Part shown: piece after piece, positions 44,806 to 57,381 of the stretch
How the letters are laid out: each line of letters opens with the position of its first letter
Numbering within the stretch: position 1 is the first letter of the stretch
NCBI RefSeq assembly: GCF_026914265.1
Contig: NC_069130.1
Coordinates: 46,585,929-46,649,928, forward strand
Length of the DNA stretch: 64,000 bases
Source of the DNA: Mya arenaria
Taxonomy: Eukaryota; Mollusca; Bivalvia; Myida; Myidae
Direction: 5' to 3'
Position numbers and translations under genes: made by a program
The notes under the pieces: model-generated
Told to the model about the DNA's origin: nothing
The model's database searches: none
Seen by the model: the letters and a program-made list of their open reading frames with translations, nothing else

Positions 44806-45612
44806 ATTTTATTTTATAAAAAAATAAATATTTTTTTTCCTTTTTAAAAAAACACACGCAACTTTCCAAAATTCGATGAGTCAAAAAAAAGTAACAAGAG
44901 GACAAGTACATAGAATTAAGCACGTAGATGATATCGGCAAAAATATTCGATAAAGTACATCGAGACCATAGGCGACGACGACGCCATAATTCGACAAACA
45001 ACAACAACAATATCAGGAAAAACAACAAACACTCCCCATTTTAACATATTTCTCTTTGAATTGACACTGTCTATTGAAAAACTCTGGTGAATCGTATGTA
45101 CAAGGTATGAATCAACAGCAAAATTGACTTGACATGCTATAAATAAAACGCCGTCTCAACATTTGCATTCAATTCATACAGTATTCGGATGGTAAAATTA
45201 TTCGGATAAACGATCGATTTCCATAGAAAAAATATTATTTTGTGTATGCTGTAAAGAGTGTAGTTTTTACATGCATCAATACTGTCTAGTGTGTGATTGC
45301 TTTTATGTTTTTTTATTCTTATAATGTTGCATCCTTTATGTATACAGTATTCATGGAGTCAAAAGTAATGCATCCATAGAATATTTTTCCTAGAGTTAGC
45401 ATAGATAAACATTCTGAAACCTTACCTACATCTACATCAACATTAAGGATTATGTCTGATTTGCAATTCACTATTTTCTTTCCGCATACCAGCACACACT
45501 GTCTGACCATAACAATTTTTGTTGGTTAAGCGCAAAATTTAATATCCCCTTTACTATTCCTTGTAAACTGGTATTCATGAATGTTAATACAACTCTTATG
45601 GGAATGATCTGG

Positions 45613-45710
45613 CCATTCTGGGTAGTCTAGTGGATAAAACACTGGCACATTCACCAGGTGCTGTTAAGGTCATAGGTTAAAGACCTACATGCACCAGTTA
45701 ACAGTTACTG
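45613..45710 (+). repeat. tRNA-like SINE head candidate
   Basis: TAGTCTAGTGGATAAAACAC resembles an A-box and AGGTTAAAGACC, about 40 bp on, a B-box. This spacing is that of pol III promoters in tRNA-derived SINEs. Pairing of the arms is poor, so it is not a tRNA gene. The right boundary is unknown. Confidence 0.5.
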
Positions 45711-45832
45711 TGAAGAATTAAGGTATAAATTGTAACATTTGTTAAAGGTAAACTTTATTTTATGACAAAAATATAAAACACAAGCAAAAACCAGCTAGGT
45801 AAAGCTTTCGTGCAAGGATACCTACCTGCTTA

Positions 45833-46172
45833 TACACCAGTCAATTACAACCTAACCCAACCCCCTGCCCCCCCCCCCCCCCCCCCCCCAGGTCCAGGGG
45901 AATACCCTGGATAGGCGGGGAAATGGGCCGTGTTTTTACCTTTCAGGTGACCCTGCAATGCAGGGGGAATGCGGTGGTTTTGTCTTCATGCAAAATATAG
46001 CAGGGAAGGGGCCTAACCTAAGGTCCCTTGGGTGCGGGGGCATTTGGCGGGGATTTTACCAACAGTTCATCTCCGCAGGGCGGGGATTATAGCCGGGGTT
46101 GACTGGGCTGAAAGTCAAAGTCCCCGCTATTCCCCGGACCTGGAGGGGCTGTGGTTTCAATTGACTGGTGCA
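45833..46172. mobile_element. Fullest copy of the TGCACCAGTCAATTG MITE family
   Basis: The left end ACACCAGTCAATTACAACC and right end GTTTCAATTGACTGGTGCA are inverted partners. The interior is unusually GC-rich (CCCCGGACCTGGAGGGGC, GGCGGGGATTTTACC) and holds a C homopolymer of over 20 bases near 45868. The copies at 14953 and 15425 are shortened relatives. Confidence 0.8.
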
Positions 46173-46495
46173 TTGACCTAAGTTACTTTTACCCCATTAA
46201 GCCAGTACAGTTGAGTGGAGTGGACTGAAGCAAATTGGATTCAGGAATTTCTAAGTCACTGTTTACATGCGTGAGGTTTTACCGGGTATGTGTAGTGCAT
46301 GTCAAGATCACAGGAATTTAGCTGAGACTGTGGTCTAGTATGATACAAATTTAAGCCTTTTTAAGACCAAATACTGATGGAAACATTTGTTCTAACACCC
46401 GACCTGCTAAAGTGGCACAAATGAAATGTTTTTTATAGTATACTCGTATATCAAAGTTATAACATATAAATGTTGCATTTGCTTCTACTTTCTAG

Positions 46496-49400
46496 CAACC
46501 GTGGAGCCATTTCTGCAGGAATGTGGTACAGTCCAAGATGGAATGGACAGGATGATTGCAGATAAGGTACCTTTTTTACTTCATACCTGTTTCTGTTTTG
46601 TTTCAATGTTTTACATTACCGTATGTTCACCAAAAACACTTATAGATGTATGGGGGGTTTTTTTTTGCCATTATAAATCCCTGCAAGAAATTTATGCAAG
46701 CAGGGTTTATAGATTGGGTTTTAAAATGAATAAACAGTTAAGCTGGCACCATGCTGTTTATATCTTAATCACTCCAAACTTTGGTTTTGATAATTTATTA
46801 ATTTGCAACATGACATTTTGCTCCTGAACATGATCTTGTTACATCTAATTGCATACATGAATGTAAAATGCATGTACCCTTGAAAATCAGCTCATAAAAT
46901 GTGTATGTCAACACCTGGGTGACACCTGTTTGACATACCAAGTTAAGTCTGTCGTTTATTTGTAGGTCAAAAGGTCAAGATATTTATGTTTTACAATTTA
47001 AATAAAATGCTTAAAAATCCAGAATCCAAAACATTTCGATTAAAGCTGGAAAGACGTTGGTCTTGGCTCTCATAACTATAAATTACATTCCACTGCTTTT
47101 TCCAGGGGGAGGTGGGGAGAGTTCCAGGATCACAGCTGCCTATGTGGCTCATGACCACAGTTTTCTGTCCCTGTTGATCAAGGTCTGGATGTTCTTATAT
47201 ATTTTTGACATTTAAAAAAAATCTACTTTATCTTTCAAATTAATGTTCGAAAATAGTTCCAAAGGCTTGTAACTAATGAAAGAAAGCCTCACTTTCCAGT
47301 CCAAAGTAGAAATGGACGTATTTTTAAAAAATCAACAAAATTGATTTGATCAATGAAAAAGCACGGCCAAACGGCTTATTGCCGCCGCATATTGTTAGGT
47401 ACTCTCATGTACTGTCCAATAATGTATGGGGTTGTCAATGCCAGGTTTCCTGATGGCAAGTGGCATAACTTGCATGTTCACAGGTTGGAATACTGGGTTC
47501 ATCTCCAAAACTAGTGTTGGCTTGATCACATCTGTCATGACCCACTTTGTGTCAGGGTGGAACACTTGAACGTTGAACCCATCATTTGAAACTGGTATGC
47601 CCGTTAACCGAGTCTGTTGTATAGGCTATAAGGGCTTCAATGATTGTATGTTTGGGTAAGTGTTGTGCATTTATTAATAATCCTTTCTTATTATTTTAAA
47701 CAGGCTTGGGTGGAAATGATGAAGAACCAACCAGCCAGCTGGTCCACTGTTCACCCTAGCTGAATTTGGTGTACGCCAACATGTGGTAATTTGTTTGTAT
47801 TTCAAGATTATATTATGGAAAATAGAAGCCAAACTGAAGCATAATATTAGTAATTTTGGTCATATAAGCTCATTGATACTGTTTGTTCCATTTCTAAATG
47901 AATTTCATGCCGTTTGTCAATTGCTTCAAGCTGCAGCTTTGGGATCATGATTTTTAGCTTATGGACAAGAAAACCATCTTCTTCAACAATCTCAGCAACA
48001 CAAAGATATTCCTATTTTAAAGACATATTGCTACCTTTCATTATTCATACTATCAGTCATTCATATATATTCATTTATTCATTAATTTATTCAGTTATAT
48101 ACATTGAAAGACTTAGGAAGACATTTTTCAAGGCAAAAAAAATGTGCTGGTGACATTAATATTAGAGCCTTTTTCCTTCATGCATTGAAAATTACTAAAA
48201 ATGCCTTAAAACACTAATTTATTAATTATTTCTATAGCCAACCTGGTTGTTGAAGCCACGGAGGTATTTTCAAGGACAAGAACATGTGCTTGTCATAACA
48301 TGGTCTTATGTTGAATTCCATGCAGTCTCTCGACAAGGATTTCCGAGAAACAAATACCGCCTCCAAGTAAGAATAATTCTTAGCATGTCTGGTTTTGACT
48401 CTTTCAAAATGATGCATCTTGGATTCTGAATACTCAATTAGTTGAGCTTAACCTTTGAATTGTTAAAATCTTATTGCAATATGTCCAAAGGATTATATAT
48501 TTCATGAATTTTGTCCATGAGCTTTTTGTCATTTTTATCACATTTATGGCTACTTAAAAGGTTGTGTACATGTATGTCTCGAATGCATGTTTACAGACAT
48601 TTTTTTTTACTCTACACCGATTCTTAACCCTTTCACTTTCAACGCTGAAATTACCAAATGATGACACCTGTGCCAAATTTAGCGCATTTCAAGAACATCG
48701 CAAATTAGGAAATAAACGTATCAGTATGACATACGCTCAGTAAACGTTAAATAGTTTCCGTTTCTCTTAAGTGATTCTAACCATTGTGGCTTTAAATAAA
48801 AAGTAGAGGTTTACTGTTTTTTTCATTGAATGAAAGGGAAACTTATGTATTACCGGTGTAGTAATGTGTCGTTATTTACCTGTTTTATTATATCATATTA
48901 TATCCTAATACTAATGTGTTAAATTACATTTCTTATAAAGGAAAACATTTGCAGTATATTATTTTTTCTTATTATTACTATTCCTCTTGTTATTATCATA
49001 AGTATTACACTGAAGATACAACTTTTAATTGAAAATTGTAGCTGTCAAAGATTCTTCATATGGTGCATTCCAAGAACGTCGCTTCATTTAGAAACATTTT
49101 TTTTGTGCCGCGGCTTGTAAATAGGCACTGACCACTTCATTGCAACCTTATTTAGTATAAAACAAATCCTTTTAACAGAATAGATGTGTTTACACGGTAT
49201 ATTTCATAAAAATCATAACTAGAGAGTGAATCGGCTATACAAACTTAAAATCATAAAACTTTATTCATGTGTTTATGTTACCCTTCTTGAAGGCCTATAC
49301 TAGAAAAAAATATATGTGGATGGGAACGCGATTTTGATCATTGTGGCGCAAATGTGAATAACGAGAAAAAGCGTGAAAAAAATGGCGCACTTTTGTCCCC

Positions 49401-52400
49401 TTGATGTTTCATGTTATTTTTGAGCTTACAACTTAGTTATTTGTTGTCAACATTCAAAAACCACGTCCATTTTGGCAATAAACCCTCTGCAACACTATTC
49501 GTTGATGTTTAGTTGATCATATTCAGATCACCTGTTTTCATAAAATACTATTTGATTATTATTTAAATGCGATCATTATTGTGTTTGAAAGGGCTGAAAA
49601 ATGTAGCCAAGATGTGCACTACCACTACTCATGGGATTTTGCCCAGCAAGTCCACTATTCACATCATGCGCAACAAGTTGGGCCGATATATTTCGCCACT
49701 CCTTGGAAGTGTCAAGTGTTTGGCATGTGTGCCGAAGGTTCAGGTATACTTTTATGGTTAGATGTCACTCTGAATTAAACAAGGAGTAACAGAATAAGAA
49801 AGATCTTATACCATATGTACATGTAAAAATTATTTTTCCAAGTCAAATTTTAAATTTTAAGCTTGGATGATTTTTATGTTGTTTGCTTTGCATTGTTGTT
49901 CAAAAGTTTTACCTAGGGCCTAAAAAAAAAAAATTGTTTGGTTAGGGTTACATCCTTTTAAAACATAGGTAGGGCAGGTAGGTTTTTTTTTTTTTATTAA
50001 GCTTTATATAAGAATATCGTTTTCATCATTGGAGAATGGTGTTAAAGTTATCTTCTGTATAAGCATTTAAGGTTTAAACTAAATATTGAAAAGCAATTAA
50101 AAAAAACAACGAAAGAATTTTTTTTTTTTTTTTTTAGGTTTTCATTTTTTTTTCAAACTGACTATAAAAACGGTAGGGTCGGCGCCTATTCCGTAGGTAG
50201 GGTCGGGTAACCCGAACCAAATGTATTTTTTTTTTAGGCCTAGGCCATAATTTGAATATTATTCAAAAGATTCAACTTCAACAAGGAAACACTCTTGACC
50301 TTAGCTTCTATTTCAAAAATGAATTTTAATTGAAAATATACATTTGTATTAGTTCTACAGCGCTCTTGTCGTGTCATTTAGGTTGTCTTCAATATCTTCT
50401 TGCTTACTATTTCAGTAAAAAAATATTAATATTTGTGAAATCATTTTACAATAGTTAACATTTAATTATACAGGGAAGCAGACATTTTATCTGGTGAGCG
50501 AAGCAGAATTGCCGGGGAAAGGAAACAACAGTTTCGTGAGCATGGCCCACCACTACTTTCAGCACCATGGTGTCGGAGAAAAACATGCTGAGGTATTAAG
50601 TGCTTCAAAAAGTTTACCCATTAAAATTATCTATCGAATATTTAATGGATTAAAGGTTCTAACAGCCTATGCAAACTTTGACCTTACTGCTGAGAAGAGA
50701 TAAATAGAATCAATTGTGAATGTAAAAGATGATGATTCTTAACATAGATTATACTGTCGAACATATTCCTACTATTTGATATTTTTTTCCATTTCACATT
50801 CGATGATTGATTCAATTGGATATTTTGATTCAGTTATGGCTATGAAATGTGTCCCTCATTATCACTTAGCTTCATGTACCTCAAGTTCTAAAATATGAAA
50901 AACGAATGTATTAAACTTTCCAGGTTCATTTTGATGATGCCGTCAGGCAAAACAAGAACCACACTGTGCTTTGGTATGCCATGTGGCAAGTAATGACAGG
51001 TAAGTTTTCTAGTCTATTAATATTTCTTAACTGTTTTTTTTTTAGGACAAATACATTGCACTGTCTTTCGAGATCAATCACAACATTGACACCTGGGTTG
51101 GTGCTCTAGTTTAATCGGATGCAGAACCGGATGAAGTTAATGCATAGTAGGCAGTTATTTGATTTAAGGAGTAGGTTAACTAAATAACCATATATGAAAA
51201 CACTCAATTATTGTAAGATTTCTATATGTCTTGACAATTTGATTATAACCTAGTTAAAATCATTTGCTTACAATTTTTTTTTGTGCTTATACAGTAAAAC
51301 TGCGATCACTCAAGCACGCCGGGGTCCGATCTGAAACCTTGAGGGAACCGAATTTCATTTTCCAATCAGTTATGAAATTTATTTTCAGTTTGAAGTCGTC
51401 AAACCGACTGTTTACTACGACACCGATTATGTGTTGCGCTGTGGAAATCACTCATATGTTCAAAGGCTGTCATGTACTTAATGTAAAAGAATACAACAAT
51501 TATAATTGAATAAATAGTTATGTTTATCTTTTAGAAAAGGCATATTTTCTGAACAAACAACATTTAAATATTTGCAAAATCCAAGATGATTGGCACATCT
51601 TGTCTGTCTCACGAAACTGTTATAACTCATAATTATTTTCTCATATGCCCTTCTCAACTATCATTGGTCATGCGTAAACGGTGATAAACGGTTTTTCACA
51701 CCTTCTCAAATTTCCTTCCAACTGTCACTGCAATTTTTACAACTTGCGAAAATTTTAACACCTAGCAATTGTTAGTTTATATGGAATACGTGTTCGGGAA
51801 AAGTGTGAAATTATGACCTTTGGGGAGCCATAAGGTTTTGTGCATGATTTGTGTATTTGGGACTGGCTATTATGTTTGACATCCGACTTATTTAGGTTTC
51901 GATGCAGCGTCAGTATATTTTATATGAAAATAGAAGGAAAACAGTTCGGGACCAAGATCCGACCTCGAGGGAATGCCGGTTCTTGAATGACTGTAGATAA
52001 ATTTTATTTACACTAAACAGATCTTCCAACAATTTTCAGGACTGCATGAGAGTGTAACGCTCAACACTATGTTGGCTGGGCACACCAAATTTGCTCCTGA
52101 CTGTCACTTCGGCATCTGGAAGGTCAAGTGGCATTGCTGTAATGCAGAGAATCTTCAAGAAATTGCCCACACTGTATCTGCCTCTTCCAAGTCTGGCCAT
52201 AACATCCCACAGTTGGTTAATGACCCTCAGCAGCCAGTCACATATTACAATAGGAATTCATTCCTAGATACATATTTCAAAACTGTTAAGAATATTACCA
52301 AATACCACCATTTCTATGTATCAAAATATAAACCAGGACTTGTAGTATGCAAAGAGTTTGTAGATTCCTCAGAAATTGAAGTTAATCTTTTGAGGATGAG

Positions 52401-52490
52401 CCCAGAATTTGGTGTTTTGCCTGAACTACGGCATGCACCGTGCCTAGATGCTGCACGTCAAGGGTACCTTCACGATGCTATTCCAAGAAT
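46496..52490 (+). CDS. DUF7869-like protein, multi-exon, frame disturbed and 3' end replaced by a repeat
   Basis: Exon-like segments with GT-AG borders lie at 46496-46566, 47704-47785, 48238-48366, up to 49743 (start near 49581), 50474-50592, 50924-50999 and from 52040. Phases agree across the last four. The product shows YSWDFAQQVHY, GPIYFATPWKCQVFG, ELPGKGNNSFVSMAHHYFQH, HFDDAVRQNKNHTVLWYAMW and LAGHTKFAPDCHFGIWK, the order of a family (DUF7869, name from memory) common in cnidarians and molluscs, with a transposase-like D..QNKN segment. Function unknown. The 47704 exon switches frame between WSTVHP and LAEFGVRQHV, and after LDAARQGYLHDAI the last exon runs into a dispersed repeat. It is probably a decaying or recently altered copy. 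The 5' end was not found. Confidence 0.6.
49912..50247. mobile_element. MITE with GGCCTAAAAAA...TTTTTTAGGCC ends (intron)
   Basis: GGGCCTAAAAAAAAAAAATT, then GTTTGGTTAGGGTTAC, on the left is the inverse of GTAACCCGAACCAAAT, then TTTTTTTTTTAGGCC, on the right. Non-coding; it lies in the intron between the exons ending at 49743 and starting at 50474 of the DUF7869-like gene. Confidence 0.8.
51290..51995. mobile_element. Pogo/Tigger-type non-autonomous element (intron)
   Basis: TA then CAGTAAAACTGCGATCACTC on the left and TTCTTGAATGACTG then TA on the right give CAGT...ACTG ends within a TA duplication, as in pogo-like Tc1/mariner elements. Interior pairing of CCGGGGTCCGATCTGA with GGACCAAGATCCGACC is partial. 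It is inside the last intron of the DUF7869-like gene. Confidence 0.7.
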
Positions 52491-53275
52491 AGGTGTGCTA
52501 TACCAATGTCGGCGTCGGCATCCGGTTACAGTTTTAGGGCATGTTGGGATTTTCACTTAGAAGTCAGATACCCTACAATCAATTGACTTAATACTTCACG
52601 CAATTGTTCAGGGACTTCACATAATGAGGTTAGATAGCTCCATATTATTCTTTACACAGATTATGGCCCCTGATTGACAATGGAACTTAGGTTAAAGTTT
52701 TAGGGCAAGTTGGAATATTTATTAATATCGGGGTAACTTCTGTATCCTTTGTTCAATTGACTTAATACTTCACACAGTTGTTCAGGACCATCACAAAATG
52801 AGGTTACATAACTCCATATCCTTATTACAGGTTATGGCCCCTGATTGTCTTTAGGCAGGTAAAAGTTAAGGGCAAGTTGGGATTTTAATAAAAAAACTTC
52901 TACACCTGTCATTAAATGCACTTAATAAAATTCAAAATTATTTACGACCATCTTACAACAAGAAACATAACTCCGTTTTAAGCCTAATTACAAATTATGG
53001 CCCTTGAATTTTGCTCTTTTTTTTATTTCCTTTGAAAGGCATATTTGTATATTCTTAACCACATTTTCATAATGGGAAATCAAGTTATTGAATGACTTGC
53101 GTCATTGTTTGGGCGGGCTGGTGGGAGGGCAGTATCAAAGTCACCTTATGTATCGAATAATTTTAGTTAGGTTTGACATAAAGAGACCAAACTTGGTATT
53201 ATGACATCATTATTGTATTTTCAGTCAAAGCGGCGTAGTGGATCCCGCTGTCTTACAACGGCTCTTGTTTAGATC
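52490..53275 (+). repeat. Dispersed repeat with internal 160-170 bp tandem units, inserted at the end of the DUF7869-like gene
   Basis: It begins near TGTCGGCGTCGGCATCCGGT and has about three units, each with GTTTTAGGGCAAGTTGG, TTGACTTAATACTTCACAC, GTTCAGGACCATCAC and GTTATGGCCCCTGATTG. It ends with AAAGCGGCGTAGTGGATCCC and GACGGCTCTTGTT-like sequence. I recognise this layout from bivalve intergenic DNA but cannot assign a class. Older relatives lie at 41395-41960. Confidence 0.7.
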
Positions 53276-54029
53276 TGTGTCATCAAGATCTGCAGTATGC
53301 CCTAAACCAACACTGTGTACTGTCAAAGTTGATATTGCCAAAAATGCCAACACCGAAAGGCTGTAAATGCAAACATAGCCTTCTGTGTTAATTTAATGTG
53401 GACTGGTTTAATGTAGTGCTGCATAAACCTGTTTGTCAACTTCATGATAACCAATCTGGAAGTATACTTATGTCATAAATGGCATTGCAGCAAAAAATGA
53501 GGTCATTATAAGTTAGTGTAATAAATTTTAACATGACATTATAATAATGAATGGTGTTGAAAATGTGGACACTTTCTAGTAACGTTTAATGTGTTTACCA
53601 CTGTTAATACTCCCATTAGTCCCGTTTATATTAGTTGGAAAGAAAAAACTTGTTAAAGAAACTTTGTATTGAACAAAAAAAAATTGTATTGAACAACTTG
53701 TGAAATACCCTTTACATCTAAAGACTAACAAAATTAAGATCTATGTATCTCTGCCATCTGAAACATGAGAAAGAATATTTGCTTTTTTGTGTATTACTAA
53801 TATCATTGATTGGTTGCATTGCATTGTGCAAGTGTTTTTTTTTATTACAAAATCATTGCAAAGTACTACTCTGTTTTTTGTGCAAATGAAAGAAACCGTG
53901 CAGATTTTTTCTTGCTAGGCCTTTAGCATTACCAAAATGTTACTTGACAATTTAAGAAGATGCATTTTTTTATAATTATTACTTTATATAATAAGTTGAA
54001 AATGACATCTTGATGAATTAACTATTTTC
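53276..54029. other. No gene recognised
   Basis: AT-rich 3' flank of the DUF7869-like locus without recognisable structure. Confidence 0.4.
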
Positions 54030-55500
54030 ATTTACACCTTTGTTGGTAAATTGTTGTTTGTAGAACATATGTTTGTGGCAAATTTGAAAAGAAACGAGTA
54101 GAAATTGCATAATCACATGTAACCATAGCAACAGAATGTTGTTTCCGACTTTTACTTTGACCTTTGTGGTCAATTTCTATGTCCTTATGGACATTAGCAA
54201 TGTGTACTTGCTATTTTCTTTTTGTAATTATGTAAAAGTTGTAAAGATATGTTAGATATTTAAATATTTATACATGGATATTGCATTCAAAACAAGAAGT
54301 TTTCTTCAAATTATGTTTTTAATAGCCCTGTGTTACAAAATGTTTCATATTTTTGTGAAATTTGACATGAAACTTTAGGTTTTATTTCTGAAAATAGTTG
54401 GTATCATGAAAATGTCAATAACTTTATAAAACAATTTTATTAAGATCATTCTTTTTGAAGCAGACTTTCAAAAATGATTGGACGTAGCATTTTCATAAGT
54501 TACCACAGCAACCGAATTTTGCTTTGACCTTTGTTGTCAATTTCTGTGTCATTATGGACATTAGCAAAGCATACTTGTTATTTTCTTTTTGTAGTTTATG
54601 TGATGTTAGTAAATATAACAGGGTTATTAGTACTGTGTTTTGATCCGGAGGGTTGTATTCGACTCGAGTGGATTTTTGCGGATTCGGATTTCATGAGGCG
54701 CAAGCCAAGTGAAATCAAAATCTGCAAAAATCCACGAGAGTCGAATACGACATTCCGGATCAAAACAGTACTTATAGCCCTTTTATTATATACAATACTG
54801 GTAAGATTACTTAACAGCCAAATGTTTTCATAACGTCATTTTTGCATTGCGCAAGGATACTTGTTATGACGTGACTTCACAAGAGTTGAATACGGACTAC
54901 CGTATTTTGCGATTTGTATTGCGTGTGGATTTATGATGGGTATATAATAAAGTTTTATATTTTAATAAGAACAGATTTAGTGAGCATTTAGTTCAAATTG
55001 TGTTTTTGCCCTCTGCTACAAAATGTCCATATCCTTTGGGGGGGGGGGGGGGGGGGGGGGGGTTAAGAATTTGACTTGCAACTTCATATTTTATTTCTGC
55101 AGTTGCTTGGTATCATAAAAATGTCAATAACTTAAAACACAACTTTATGAATAACATTATTTTGTTAGAAACATGCAGGAAATGAGTGAAAATGGCATTA
55201 TCAATAGTTACCATAGCAACCAAATGCAGTTATGAATGATGAATGCTTATTGTTTTTTATCATAAAACGTATAAATAACTCTTGACATGATACTTATCTG
55301 ACATGGATATTTCATTCTAAATAAACACATTTGACCAGACATTTTGTTCACTTTGATTTCTACACCTGTGTTACGAAAAGAACTATATTTATTTAAGTTT
55401 TGTGAATTTTGACTCAAAACTTTGGATTTCTGTTCTAGAAATACTTGGCATCACAAAGGTAACAATATCTCAAAATGTCATTTGGGCCAGAATGATCATA
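54030..55500 (+). repeat. Old large-unit tandem repeat, about four diverged copies
   Basis: Recurring motifs in the same order include TTACCATAGCAACC, TTGACCTTTGTGGTCAATTTC, TTATGGACATTAGCAA, TGTTACAAAATGT, and GGTATCATGAAAATGTCAAT. They mark partial copies near 54050-54300, 54310-54600, 54990-55260 and 55360-55500, spaced 350-480 bp apart. A foldback element (54620-54782) and a G homopolymer (about 55038-55062) interrupt it. No coding frame persists. Confidence 0.65.
54620..54782. mobile_element. Foldback (near-perfect hairpin) element
   Basis: GGGTTATTAGTACTGTGTTT TGATCCGG on the left pairs with CCGGATCAAAACAGTACTTA TAGCCC on the right. Pairing continues through GTATTCGACTC/GAGTCGAATAC and GTGGATTTTTGC/GCAAAAATCCAC to a short loop near 54700. 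Almost the whole 160 bp is one hairpin with arms of about 70 bp. Confidence 0.85.
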
Positions 55501-55593
55501 TTCTCACTCCCATCCACCCTAGAAGCGCCATATATTATACTGATTAGTTACTTGTCAACAACAGGGTGACGTTTTCAACAATTTAAAAAGAGC

Positions 55594-55650
55594 ATACATG
55601 AATGAATGAATGAATGAATGAATGAATGAATGATCGAACGAACGAACGAG
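55594..55650. repeat. TGAA/CGAA microsatellite
   Basis: A run of TGAA repeats switches to CGAA repeats, echoing in reverse-complement form the TTCA/TTCG switch at 8791-9118. Confidence 0.9.
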
Positions 55651-56127
55651 TGGTCACTCTTCTTGGCAAACATGCATAAGGAAACACTTTAAAAACAAAT
55701 CTCAAAATGTTTTGGAATGTTAGCAATGCTCGATTTCCTAATCAGGCACATGTTTAGCACAATCGCAAGGAAGGCCTTCATCTCAGTACATGTGGCAGAA
55801 ACCCAGGACCGAACACGTGAAAAGCGCCTAAACACTGCCGCCCTTATTACTGACCTAGCGTCGTCCTCAAAGTTTACTTTTTATGTCAATATCGGAGAAA
55901 AAAATACGCTAAAAGTGCCCCATTACGGACTAGAAGTTGTCGTTGTGAAGTCCCTTCAATTCTTAGATACGCCTCTGTTTTCGAACATAAAAATAAGTTG
56001 TAACATGGTAGCATCTGACACATCGCAGTCCCTTTTCAGACTGGTAGCTAGCAGGGGCGTATCAGGGATTTGACGTTAGAGGGGGCGTAACTTAGGGGCG
56101 TGACTTCACTGCGGAAAATGGTTGAAT
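55651..56127. other. Unrecognised frame and a shared repeat tail
   Basis: A 118-codon plus-strand frame (55717-56073) is present, but its 3' part (from about 55990) belongs to a repeat also found at 60945-61040 (ACACATCGC..GTC, CTAGCAGGG, AGAGGGGGCGTAACTTAGGG). I do not recognise the rest and doubt that it is a gene. Confidence 0.35.
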
Positions 56128-56830
56128 ATACGGGAAAGAACGGTCCCGTACATCTTGAATAAACGGGCGTGTTCGCACCCACACACCCAACGTGTACGGG
56201 ACCCGTACACGAAAACGTATACGGAACACCACGTGTACAAACTTCCGTATATCCATCCCCGTGCACGTGGATATACGGAGTTATCAATGTATATAAAAAC
56301 TTTTTTATTTCTTTTGCGTATTTTTGAAGAAATACATATTTTATGCATAGCATTTTTTGGCAAAAAATATGTATGGCTGTACGGAGCCCGTACACTCGCA
56401 TGTTCGGGATGAATATTCGGACTCCATACACGCAACGTGTACGGGATGAATATATACAGACCCCGTACACGCAACGTGTACGGGGTGGATATACGGACCC
56501 AATTCACGCAACGTGTACCGGATGGATATACGGACTCCGTACATGCAACGTGTACCGGATGGATATACAGACTCCGTACATGCAACGTGTACCGGATGGA
56601 AATACGGATCCCGTACACGCAATGTGTACTGGATGGATAAACGGACCCCGTACACGCAACATGTACGGGACGGGAGAACTGACCCCGTACATGCAGCATG
56701 TACGGGATGAATATACGGACCCCGTACACGCAACGTATACGGGATTGGAATACGGACCCCGTACACGCATGTATGTACGAACCTTCACGTACACGCAATG
56801 TGTACGGATGAATGAACGGACCTTATACGG
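56128..56830. repeat. 37-bp satellite with palindromic monomers
   Basis: From 56390 to 56830 about 12 units are spaced 37 bp apart (CGCAACGTGT at 56470 and 56507). The unit is GTACACGCAACGTGTACGGG followed by ATGGATATACGGACCCC; its GTACACG..CGTGTAC part is a palindrome. 56128-56310 holds related but less regular sequence, separated by an AT-rich patch. Long frames on both strands (up to 230 codons) come from the repeat. Confidence 0.88.
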
Positions 56831-57381
56831 GATTGACCTAGGTAGGGTTTGACCGTGTTAGACACGGTTGATAATAAATAACTAACAAATACATGTGCTG
56901 TGTTTTTTTATAAAACATTATGTATAGACATATGAAAAACTACTATTTATATGAATTCATAAGATTTAAAAATAGTATGTTTGAGTAATCAATGTTAAAT
57001 GTCATTCTAGATCTGCCTTAACATAATCATTTCATTGTTGCATTTTCTCAAGCAAAATGTATGATTAAAATTCCACTGTCCTGTCAAACAACAATTTATA
57101 CAGGCTATTAAAACAATCATAAAAAATCATTACAAATCTAATGTGAATTCTTTTCTGCGATTTCTTGGCTTCAGGCATTAGGTCAAATTGCGCACGGACA
57201 TCAAGTCATTGAAAAAAAATATACAAACACAACAAGCTTATGGCTTAGAGATATTTAAAGTGCAGAATACAACAATATGAAAAATTCAATTAATTTATAA
57301 TACCATGAAGTTAGAAAACCCCGTGATAGAAAAACCATTAGAAAATGTGACACAACCTATATATGTTTAAGTCTAGACTTG
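56831..57381. other. No gene recognised
   Basis: AT-rich spacer with no supported feature. Confidence 0.4.

Noticed and set aside
48232-48417. Minus-strand 61-codon frame
   Set aside because: The plus strand carries an exon with good splice sites (48238-48366) that fits the DUF7869-like gene; the minus frame is its shadow.
55717-56073. 118-codon frame as a gene
   Set aside because: Its 3' third belongs to a repeat found again at 60945, and the rest is unrecognised.
56106-56798. 230-codon minus-strand frame
   Set aside because: Derived from the 37-bp satellite; equally long frames run in other phases and on the other strand.
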